5,888 bases of DNA. Origin: Actinomycetes bacterium (GTDB lineage: Bacteria; Actinomycetota; Actinomycetes; Actinomycetales; Cellulomonadaceae). The notes beneath the pieces are model-generated. The model did no database searches and was not told where the DNA came from. It saw only the letters and a program-made list of their open reading frames with translations. The DNA lies in NCBI GenBank assembly GCA_023462275.1, contig JAEWYD010000360.1, forward strand, positions 1-5,888, in the 5' to 3' direction. Every line of letters starts with the position of its first letter. Position 1 is the first letter of the stretch. The translations under genes and the position numbers were made by a program. Below, in pieces: positions 1-5,340 of the stretch.

Positions 1-744
1 GCCCAGCACGACGTCGGCGACGTCGCAGGTCAGCACGAGGAAGCGCACCGCCGTCGCGACGGCGTCGGCGAAGTCGTCGCGCAGCGCGATCGCCCGGGGG
101 TCGCCCGCCGCGGCCGCCGCGAACACCGCGACCGGCGCCGGCGTCGCGCCCGGCCATGCGGCGTCCAGCGCGGAGCCCGAGGCGTACAGCTCCAGGCAGC
201 CCCGCTGCCCGCACGCGCACGCCGGGCCGTCCGCACGGTAGGGCAGGTGCCCCACCTCGCCCGCCGCCCCCATGTGCCCGCGACGCAGCCGGCCGTCGAG
301 CACGAGGCCCGCCGCCACGCCGGTGCCGAGGGCCAGGAACGCCAGGTCGCGCAGGCCGAGCCGGTCCGCCGCCCCGAGGGCCGCGCAGTTCAGGTCGTTC
401 GCCACCGTCACCGGGACGCCGAGGCGGTCGCCGAGCAGCGCGCCGACCGGCACCCCGGCGTCGATGCCGAGGTTCACGGCGTGGGCGACGGTCCCTGACG
501 CGGGGTCGACGACTCCGGGCAGCCCCATGCCGACCGCCGCGAGGTCCGCGACGTCGACGCGCGCGGCGGCGCAGAGGTCCGCCACCGCCTCCGCCGCCGT
601 GGCGACCACCCCGGCGGTCCCGCTGCGTGTGGGCCGGCGGACCGACCCCCGCACGACGTCGCCGTCCAGCAGCACGCCCAGCACCTTGGTGCCGCCGACG
701 TCGAGCCCGACCCGCAGCCCCCCAGCGGCTTCGCGCACGTCCAT
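1..744 (-). CDS. ROK-family sugar kinase (partial, C-terminus beyond window)
   Basis: Cytoplasmic kinase that phosphorylates a hexose or N-acetylhexosamine with ATP. 248 residues are visible from ATG 744; the usual length is about 300, so the C-terminal part is cut by the window edge. The ATP phosphate motif DVGGTK is at residues 15-20. The catalytic Asp is D117 in VANDLN. The second phosphate loop LGTGVAAG is at 139-146. The ROK signature EVGH is at 163-166, followed by zinc ligands C176, C178 and C183 in CACGQRGCLE, with H166 as the fourth. All catalytic and zinc residues are present, so it should be an active enzyme and not a repressor; there is no N-terminal HTH. The start overlaps the permease stop by one base (TGATG), with a weak GAAGGG upstream, implying translational coupling. 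Next to a sugar ABC transporter and near nagA, an N-acetylglucosamine kinase is a reasonable guess; glucokinase or another hexokinase cannot be excluded. Confidence 0.9.
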   Translation of the reverse strand, partial: MDVREAAGGLRVGLDVGGTKVLGVLLDGDVVRGSVRRPTRSGTAGVVATAAEAVADLCAAARVDVADLAAVGMGLPGVVDPASGTVAHAVNLGIDAGVPVGALLGDRLGVPVTVANDLNCAALGAADRLGLRDLAFLALGTGVAAGLVLDGRLRRGHMGAAGEVGHLPYRADGPACACGQRGCLELYASGSALDAAWPGATPAPVAVFAAAAAGDPRAIALRDDFADAVATAVRFLVLTCDVADVVLG

Positions 745-1646
745 CAGCCCTTCACCGCCCCGGAGACGAGCCCGGACGTCATGCGGTTCTGCACGAGCAG
801 GAAGAACACGATCACGGGTACCGCGAGCAGCGTGGACGCCGCCATCACCTCGGCCCAGTTGACGCCGCGGTTGACCGACGCCGCCAGGAAGCCGCGCAGC
901 CACAGCGGGAGGGTCTGCGAGCTCTCGGCCGGGAGCGCGACGAGGGCGACCGTGAACTCGTTCCACGCCTGCAGGAAGGCGTACACGCCGGAGGCGACGA
1001 GCCCGGGCGCGAGCAGCGGCAGGGTGATGCGGCAGAACGCCTGGAACCGGGACAGCCCGTCGACCATCGCGGCCTCCTCCAGGTCGGCCGGGACGCCGGC
1101 GACGAACCCGCGCAGCATCCAGACGGTGAACGGCACGATCGCCGCGGTGTAGAGGACGGCGACACCCAGCACGGCGTTCAGCAGGCCGGCGGCCGAGAGC
1201 ATCTTGTACTGCGCGATGAACAGCCCTTCGGCCGGCAGCATCTGCACGAACAGCACGGTGAGCACGAACGAGCGGCGGCCGCGGAACCGGTACCGGCTGA
1301 TGGCCAGCGCCGCGAGGAACGCGAACACCAGCACTGCCAGCACGGTGACGCCCGTCACCGCCAGGCTCATGCGCAGCGCGGTGCCGAAGCCCGGCCCGCT
1401 CACGACGGAGCTGAGGTTGCCCAGGGTCGCGTGGGTCGGCAGGAACGACGGTGTGGCGGACTGCAGCCGCGCGTTCGGCGTCAGCGCCGAGAGCACCATC
1501 CAGTAGACGGGGAAGACCCAGATCAGGGCGACGACGAGGCCGGCGGCGCTCGCGAGGAGCCGGCCGGTCCGGCGTCGGGCCCGCGGCGTGCGCGCCCGGG
1601 CGGCGAGCGTCGACGACGGCGCCGCGGCGGTGGGCAGGGCGGTCAT
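744..1646 (-). CDS. CUT1 sugar ABC transporter permease (MalG/DasC-like)
   Basis: Second inner-membrane subunit of the carbohydrate importer, 300 residues, normal for the family. About six hydrophobic segments are visible, near residues 31-53, 91-116, 128-148, 154-176, 212-238 and 268-286. The cytoplasmic EAA loop that docks on the ATPase is at 190-210 (EEAAMVDGLSR, ending RITLP). WNEF at 228-231 and the C-terminal GLVSGAVKG are typical of MalG-type subunits. The first 30 residues are a basic, Ala/Arg-rich cytoplasmic tail. The start is ATG 1646: it gives the 4-base ATGA overlap with the upstream permease stop and has AAGGAG (1657-1652) five bases before it. The frame stays open far upstream, but that stretch is antisense-type noise over the other permease. 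The stop overlaps the kinase start. Substrate is inferred from context only (amino sugar or chitooligosaccharide). Confidence 0.95.
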   Translation of the reverse strand: MTALPTAAAPSSTLAARARTPRARRRTGRLLASAAGLVVALIWVFPVYWMVLSALTPNARLQSATPSFLPTHATLGNLSSVVSGPGFGTALRMSLAVTGVTVLAVLVFAFLAALAISRYRFRGRRSFVLTVLFVQMLPAEGLFIAQYKMLSAAGLLNAVLGVAVLYTAAIVPFTVWMLRGFVAGVPADLEEAAMVDGLSRFQAFCRITLPLLAPGLVASGVYAFLQAWNEFTVALVALPAESSQTLPLWLRGFLAASVNRGVNWAEVMAASTLLAVPVIVFFLLVQNRMTSGLVSGAVKG

Positions 1647-2587
1647 CCCAGCTCCTTCATGAGGCTGCGCACGTACGGCCAGCTGATGGCGACCGTCAGT
1701 GCGAGGACGAGGATCGAGACGGCCGCGGCGCCACCGAAGTCCTGCCGCCCGATGCCGAGCTCGAAGATGAAGTTGCCCAGCAGGTTCGTCTCCGACACCG
1801 GGGCGCCGCTGTCCTGCAGCAGCCGGACCTGGGCGAACACCCGCAGGTCCCAGATGATCTGCAGCAGCAGGACGATGGCGAGCACCGGCCGGACCATCGG
1901 CAGCAGGATGTGCCGCAGCGTCTGCCGGGCGCTGGCGCCGTCGATGCGCGCCGCCTCGAGGACCTCCTCGGGCACCTGCGTGAGCCCGGCGTACACGGAG
2001 AGCGCCACGAACGGCACGGACATCCACACGATGACGACCGTGGCGACGAAGAAGAACGACAGCGGCTGCGCGAGCCAGTTGTGGCCCTCGAAGCCGTCGA
2101 GGCCGAGGCGCACGAGCAACCAGTTCACGACGCCGGTGCGCCAGTCGAAGAGCCAGCGCCACACGGTGACCGCCGCGACCATCGGCATCGCCCACGCGAG
2201 CAGCAGGCTCACCTGCAGGACGACGCGGACGACGGGGCCGACGGCCCGCATCAGCAGGGCCAGCAGCAGCCCGATGCCGACGGTGAGGAACGCGTTGACC
2301 AGGCAGAACAGGATGGACCGCACGACGACGGCCCACAGGTCCTGGGACGAGAAGATCGTCGCGTAGTTGTCGAGCCCGACGAACGTCGGCGGCTTGCCGA
2401 ACTGCTGCGCCAGGCCGTACTCCTGCAGCGAGGCGACGACCTGCCAGTACACCGGGTAGCCGAGCCCCAGCAGCAGGACGGCGACGGCGGGCAGCAGCAA
2501 CAGGTAGGGCACCGGCGAGCGACGACGGCGTCGCGCGCCGCGGGCCGTGCGGGCCACGGGCGGGCTGGCGACCAGCGTGCCGGCCAT
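1643..2587 (-). CDS. CUT1 sugar ABC transporter permease (MalF/DasB-like)
   Basis: First inner-membrane subunit of the carbohydrate importer, 314 residues. It has an Arg-rich cytoplasmic N-terminus (residues 12-23) and about six membrane segments near 27-49, 87-113, 119-141, 176-200, 232-250 and 285-303. The length fits the short, six-segment MalF type without the large periplasmic loop of E. coli MalF. The EAA loop is at 211-230 (EAARIDGASARQ, ending HILLP), with the conserved Gly at 217. It pairs with the downstream permease, whose start overlaps its stop. The start ATG 2587 has a strong ribosome site GGAAGGAG (2601-2594) six bases upstream. It is separated from the binding-protein gene by 136 bases holding several hairpins, so its expression may be lower than that of the binding protein. 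No ATPase gene accompanies the pair here. Confidence 0.95.
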   Translation of the reverse strand: MAGTLVASPPVARTARGARRRRRSPVPYLLLLPAVAVLLLGLGYPVYWQVVASLQEYGLAQQFGKPPTFVGLDNYATIFSSQDLWAVVVRSILFCLVNAFLTVGIGLLLALLMRAVGPVVRVVLQVSLLLAWAMPMVAAVTVWRWLFDWRTGVVNWLLVRLGLDGFEGHNWLAQPLSFFFVATVVIVWMSVPFVALSVYAGLTQVPEEVLEAARIDGASARQTLRHILLPMVRPVLAIVLLLQIIWDLRVFAQVRLLQDSGAPVSETNLLGNFIFELGIGRQDFGGAAAVSILVLALTVAISWPYVRSLMKELG

Positions 2588-2604
2588 GGGTGGCTCCTTC
2601 CGAT

Positions 2605-2624
2605 GGGCAGGGCGGGGCGACGGG
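2605..2624 (+). other. potential G-quadruplex run
   Basis: Four G-tracts (3, 3, 4 and 3 G) are separated by loops of 2, 1 and 4 bases on the plus strand, meeting the simple G3+N1-7 rule. The plus strand is the template strand for the minus-strand operon, so a quadruplex would form in template DNA, not in the mRNA. It lies just upstream of the permease ribosome site. In GC-rich DNA such runs occur by chance; any role is inference. Confidence 0.35.
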
Positions 2625-2635
2625 CCCGGGCCCGT
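2620..2635. repeat. 16-bp perfect palindrome in permease leader
   Basis: The sequence acgggcccgggcccgt equals its own reverse complement. It sits 32 bases upstream of the permease start codon, between the ribosome site and the hairpins after the binding-protein gene. With no spacer it is a poor RNA hairpin (only about 5-6 pairs once a loop is allowed), but it could bind a dimeric protein or arise from GC-rich low complexity. Confidence 0.5.
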
Positions 2636-2659
2636 GGTCTGGTGGGCGTGGGGGGTGCC

Positions 2660-2705
2660 CCGGAGCGGGCGGGGGTGCGGGGGCGCGACCCCACGCCCGC
2701 TCCGG
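2660..2705 (-). terminator. strong hairpin after binding-protein gene (attenuator/processing site)
   Basis: Left arm 2660-2671 (ccggagcgggcg) pairs perfectly with 2694-2705. After a single unpaired A at 2693, the stem continues for five pairs (2672-2676 with 2688-2692), leaving an 11-base loop. The stem is about 17 pairs, almost all G:C, and begins 18 bases after the binding-protein stop codon in transcription order. No T-run follows on the minus strand, so full intrinsic termination is unlikely. Structures at this place in binding-protein/permease operons commonly protect the upstream mRNA from 3' exonucleases or cause partial termination. The downstream transcript is C-rich, which would suit Rho. 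Confidence 0.6.
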
Positions 2706-2708
2706 TCG

Positions 2709-2729
2709 GGCTGAGCCGTGCGCTCAGCC
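2709..2729 (-). repeat. 8-bp stem hairpin spanning the binding-protein stop codon
   Basis: ggctgagc (2709-2716) is the exact reverse complement of gctcagcc (2722-2729), with a five-base loop. The stop codon of the binding-protein gene (2726-2724) lies in one arm. It stands four bases from the larger hairpin at 2660-2705, so the transcript carries two stems in tandem at this gene's 3' end. Confidence 0.5.
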
Positions 2730-4055
2730 GTTGAGCATCGGCGTGATCTTCTCGTCGTACTGCTGGGCGAGCTGCTCGACGTCGCCGCCCTCGGCGATCT
2801 TCTGGAACAGCTCCTCGTAGACGAACGCGCCCTCGACGGCGGCCCAGCCGGGCGCGGCGGGGGTGAGCTTCGAGGCGGCGGCCGTCTCGATCATCGTCGT
2901 CGCGAACTCGTCGTCACCGAGCGCGGAGACGTAGTCGCTGTTGGCCGGGCCGAGGCCGTTCTTGGCCAGCATCGTCTGGTACTCCTCGGAGAAGATGATG
3001 CGCATCAGGTTCTCGGCCAGCTCGGGGTGCTGGGACTTGGCCGAGATCGCGATGTTGGACCCACCGGCGAACACGGGGGCGACGCCGCCGTCCACGCCGG
3101 GCAGGGCGAAGATGCCCCACTTCGCGGTGTCCGTCATGCCGTCCCGGACCTCCTCACCCTTGTCGTTCTTGATGAGGTCACCGAGCGACCAGCGCGCCCA
3201 GCCGGGCGCCATGATCGTCGCGGCAGCCGGCGGCTCGCCGTTGGCGCCGTCGTTCAGGAAGTCCCAGTACGCGACGTCGCGCTCGGTGGCGGGGATGTTC
3301 GACGCGGTCGCGTAGACGGACTGCCACGCCTTGAGACCTTCGATCGTCTTCGGGTCGGACAGCGTGGACGTCCACTGGTCGCCGTCCTGCTTCGCGAGCT
3401 CGCCGCCGTAGGCGAAGACCCACGAGATGCCGTTGCGCCAGTCCTGGCCGCCGAGCGCGAAGCCGGACTGATTGTCGGTGCGCAGCTTCGCCACGTCGGT
3501 CGCGAAGTCCGCGAGCGTCGTCGGCGGCTCGAGGCCGGCGGCCGTCCAGATGTCCTTGCGGTAGAACATGTAGCGCGAGCCGAAGTAGTACGGCAGCGCA
3601 TAGTTCTTGCCGTCGGCCTTGCCCACCTCGACGAAGGACGGCAGCAGCTTGTCGCCGCCGAGCTCGGCGTACAGCGGGGTGAGGTCGCGGAACGCGCCCA
3701 CGGTGGTGAAGGTCGGCGACTGCGTGTTGCCGACCTCGACGACGTCGGGGGTGTTCTCGGCGTCGGGCAGGGCCGTGGTGAGCTTGGTCACCAGGTCGGT
3801 CCAGGACTGCTCCTCGATCTTGAGGGTCGAGCCGGGGTTCTCCTTCGCGAACGTGTCCACGAGGTAGTCCCGCAGCTCCTGCGGCGTGTCGCTGCCCGCG
3901 AGCCACAGGGTGATCTCGGCGGCCTCCGGCGTCGCGGCACCGGTGCCGTCGCCGCCCGCCGCTGGCTTCTCGTCGTCGCCCGACCCCCCGCAGGCGGTCA
4001 GGGCGAGGACCCCGACCAGACCCAGGGCGACCGCGCCCTTCCGTACCATTCTCAC
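2724..4055 (-). CDS. extracellular sugar-binding lipoprotein of CUT1 ABC transporter (DasA/chitobiose-type candidate)
   Basis: Surface-anchored receptor that captures the sugar and delivers it to the two permeases downstream. 443 residues from GTG 4055, normal for family-1 binding proteins. The signal peptide has a basic start (residues 2-6), a hydrophobic core and the lipobox LTAC with acylated Cys22, followed by a Gly/Asp/Thr-rich linker to about residue 46. The mature domain starts at EITLWLAG (47-54). Family features include WTDLVTKLTTAL (85-96), PDVVEVGNTQ (103-112) and YALPYYFGSRYMFYRKD (152-168). The EVGNTQ block recalls chitobiose/GlcNAc receptors as I remember them; that match is from memory, so substrate is inference. 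GTG 4055 is chosen because GGAAGGAA sits six bases before it. ATG 4049 is the alternative, at a poorer distance; GTG 4091 would add an Arg-rich extension before a lipoprotein signal. Tandem hairpins follow the stop. Confidence 0.93.
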   Translation of the reverse strand: MRMVRKGAVALGLVGVLALTACGGSGDDEKPAAGGDGTGAATPEAAEITLWLAGSDTPQELRDYLVDTFAKENPGSTLKIEEQSWTDLVTKLTTALPDAENTPDVVEVGNTQSPTFTTVGAFRDLTPLYAELGGDKLLPSFVEVGKADGKNYALPYYFGSRYMFYRKDIWTAAGLEPPTTLADFATDVAKLRTDNQSGFALGGQDWRNGISWVFAYGGELAKQDGDQWTSTLSDPKTIEGLKAWQSVYATASNIPATERDVAYWDFLNDGANGEPPAAATIMAPGWARWSLGDLIKNDKGEEVRDGMTDTAKWGIFALPGVDGGVAPVFAGGSNIAISAKSQHPELAENLMRIIFSEEYQTMLAKNGLGPANSDYVSALGDDEFATTMIETAAASKLTPAAPGWAAVEGAFVYEELFQKIAEGGDVEQLAQQYDEKITPMLNG

Positions 4056-4061
4056 GATGGG

Positions 4062-4069
4062 TTCCTTCC
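4062..4069 (-). promoter_or_regulatory. ribosome binding site deciding the binding-protein start
   Basis: GGAAGGAA on the minus strand is six bases before GTG 4055 and twelve before ATG 4049. This favours the GTG and excludes the in-frame GTG at 4091, which lies upstream of the site. Confidence 0.75.
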
Positions 4070-4078
4070 CGTTGCGCC

Positions 4079-4100
4079 GACGGCGCCTCACGACGCCGTC
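4079..4100 (-). repeat. 7-bp inverted repeat in the binding-protein leader
   Basis: gacggcg (4079-4085) pairs exactly with cgccgtc (4094-4100) around an eight-base loop, ten bases upstream of the ribosome site. It may be a small leader hairpin. The 84-base gap 4056-4139 shows no convincing -35/-10 pair on the minus strand, so the binding-protein gene is either read through from the regulator or has a promoter I cannot see. Confidence 0.3.
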
Positions 4101-4122
4101 CAGGGTTGTGGACCTTCCAGGA

Positions 4123-4161
4123 CGGTCAGCTCGGGGTCGTCACGTGACCCCGAGCTGACCG
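4123..4161 (-). terminator. 16-bp perfect inverted repeat at the regulator's 3' end
   Basis: cggtcagctcggggtc (4123-4138) is the exact reverse complement of 4146-4161, with a seven-base loop. On the minus strand the first arm encodes the regulator's last residues (GQLGV) and the stop codon is in the loop. No T-tract follows, so this is either a U-less actinobacterial-type terminator or attenuator that reduces read-through into the binding-protein gene, or a protein-binding palindrome upstream of it. It is perfect and GC-rich, so it should fold strongly in RNA. Confidence 0.65.
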
Positions 4162-5285
4162 GACAGGACGAGCACTGCCGCCCCGGAGAGCGGTGCCGCC
4201 TCGCCGAGCGTGGTCATGCGCAGCTGCAGGTCGCGGCTGCTGACCGGCATCGTCCGCTCCCGGATCGCCCGCAGCGCCTCGGTGCGCAGGGGGCCGTCCA
4301 GGAGCTCCGCCGGGCCGCACAGCACGACCTCGGCGAGATTGAGGGCGCCCACCACGGGCGCGAGGACCGTCCCGAGGCGCCGGCCGACCGCCGCGAGCGC
4401 GGCCGCCTCGGCATCGGGGTCCAGGCCGGCGACGCGCCGGCGCAGGGCGGGGACGGCGAGCAGCGTCTCCAGGCACCCCGTGCGGCCGCACGCGCAGGGC
4501 TGCGCGGGGCCGAGGGGGCCGTGGTCGTCGCGCTCGTCGACGGCCGTGACGTGGCCGAGCTCGCCCGCGGCGTGCGCGTGGCCGGCGACCAGGCCGCCGT
4601 CGAGCACGATGCCGGAGCCGACGCCCTGGCCGACCGTGAGCACGAGGAGCCCGGAGCCGACGCCGCCGCCGTAGGTGAACTCGCCGAGGGCTGCGGTGTC
4701 GGCGTCGTTGGCGACGTGCACCGGCAGCGCGAGGGCGGCGCTGAGGTCGGCGGCCAGCGGGCGGGCGTACCACTCGCGGTTGGGCGCCTCGAGGACGGTG
4801 CCGGCGTCGTCGATGATGCCGGGCGAGCCGACGCCGACGCCGAGCACAGGTCGCGTGGCCGCGGCGACGAGCTCGCGGCAGAACGCGAGCAGGGCACGGT
4901 AGGCGCTGTCGCCGGTCGGGTCGTCGAAGCGGGCGCTGCGCTGCTCGAGGACGGTGCCGGCCAGGTCCAGGACGGCGCCGTGCAGGAACGCGTCGTCCGT
5001 CAGGTCGACGGCGACGATCTGGAACGCCTCGGTCTGCAGGCCGACGAGCGTGCCGGGCTTGCCCACGCGGCCCTCGCGCGAGTCCTGGCCGAGCTCGGCG
5101 ACGAGACCGTCGGCCATGAGCTCGCCGACCAGGTCGGAGACGGTGACGCGGGTGAGGCCGGTGCTGCGCGCGAGGTCCGCGCGCGACCCGGGGCCCTCGT
5201 GGAAGAGGTGCTGCAGGACCATCGAGCGGTGGTGCGCGCGCAGCTGGGGAGCCAGCACCTTGCTCGAGGTCCGCAGCGTCTGCAC
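4140..5285 (-). CDS. ROK-family (NagC/XylR-type) transcriptional regulator
   Basis: Cytoplasmic DNA-binding sensor, 381 residues, typical for ROK repressors. An N-terminal winged helix-turn-helix spans about 20-65, with recognition-helix region SRADLARSTGLTRVTVSDLV (34-53). A wing/linker with VGKPGTL (74-80) follows, then a ROK sugar-binding domain. The kinase-type DxGGT phosphate loop is lost (VAVDLTDD, 91-98), as expected for a non-enzymatic regulator. The Asp of VANDAD (D194), the ELGH motif (242-245) and the zinc cysteines C264, C266 and C271 in CACGRTGCLE are kept, so a sugar ligand is likely. The start is GTG 5285; the HTH position fits. An AGAAGG lies 13 bases upstream, too far for a good ribosome site, so the mRNA may be leaderless. 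It heads the transporter operon and diverges from nagA, implying control of both, probably relieved by a sugar or sugar phosphate. It stands where streptomycete das loci have the GntR-type DasR. Confidence 0.93.
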   Translation of the reverse strand: MQTLRTSSKVLAPQLRAHHRSMVLQHLFHEGPGSRADLARSTGLTRVTVSDLVGELMADGLVAELGQDSREGRVGKPGTLVGLQTEAFQIVAVDLTDDAFLHGAVLDLAGTVLEQRSARFDDPTGDSAYRALLAFCRELVAAATRPVLGVGVGSPGIIDDAGTVLEAPNREWYARPLAADLSAALALPVHVANDADTAALGEFTYGGGVGSGLLVLTVGQGVGSGIVLDGGLVAGHAHAAGELGHVTAVDERDDHGPLGPAQPCACGRTGCLETLLAVPALRRRVAGLDPDAEAAALAAVGRRLGTVLAPVVGALNLAEVVLCGPAELLDGPLRTEALRAIRERTMPVSSRDLQLRMTTLGEAAPLSGAAVLVLSGQLGVT

Positions 5286-5291
5286 ATTTGT

Positions 5292-5307
5292 TAGTGAACC
5301 TTCTTTA
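5292..5307. promoter_or_regulatory. candidate operator for the ROK regulator
   Basis: TAgtGAAccTTCttTA is a symmetric pattern: TAnnGAA and its mirror TTCnnTA flank a central cc, with 10 of 14 arm bases symmetric. It overlaps the possible minus-strand -10 and lies just upstream of the possible nagA -10, the right place for one dimer to repress both directions. The assignment rests on position and symmetry only. Confidence 0.45.
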
Positions 5308-5316
5308 CATACTCGA

Positions 5317-5322
5317 TGTCAA
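5317..5322 (-). promoter_or_regulatory. -35 box of the regulator/transporter promoter
   Basis: TTGACA, a perfect -35 hexamer, is read on the minus strand. At 18 bases' spacing the -10 would be the poor TTCACT (5298-5293), and transcription would begin almost at the GTG start (5285), consistent with a leaderless message. The weak -10 lowers confidence. Confidence 0.45.
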
Positions 5323-5340
5323 TGGGCCATGCTCGCCGTC

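Larger units (their letters stand above)
5286..5340. promoter_or_regulatory. divergent AT-rich promoter region between regulator and nagA
   Basis: The 55 bases between the two start codons include an AT-rich core (about 5286-5324), in sharp contrast to the GC-rich genes on both sides, as expected for shared divergent promoters. On the plus strand CATACT (5308-5313) is a possible -10 for nagA, without a convincing -35. On the minus strand a consensus -35 is present (separate entry). No good ribosome site precedes either gene, which suggests leaderless or short-leader transcripts. Confidence 0.7.

Noticed and set aside
1647..2336. Long N-terminal extension of the second permease (frame open from 2336)
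   Set aside because: The extension is Arg/Ala-rich shadow sequence over the first permease. ATG 1646 has AAGGAG and the ATGA overlap.
156..2366. 736-codon plus-strand open frame opposite the kinase and permeases
   Set aside because: The product is low-complexity Arg/Pro/Ala/Gln/His-rich with no domain. It lies antisense to three well-supported genes and is a usual artefact of GC-rich DNA.
2634..2644. Partial match to the DasR operator (TGGTCTGGTGG)
   Set aside because: Only one half resembles the ACTGGTCTAGACCAGT-type palindrome and the second half is missing; it is likely chance.
4056..4091. Upstream GTG start (4091) for the binding protein
   Set aside because: The ribosome site lies downstream of it, and it would put an MRRRRRNGKEP extension before a normal lipoprotein signal.
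5000..5287. 95-codon minus-strand frame starting at ATG 5287
   Set aside because: It overlaps the regulator's helix-turn-helix coding region in another frame and its product is Arg/Ser/Cys-rich noise.
2718..5294. 858-codon plus-strand open frame opposite the binding protein and regulator
   Set aside because: It crosses two convincing minus-strand genes and their intergenic gap, and has antisense-type composition with no recognisable domain.
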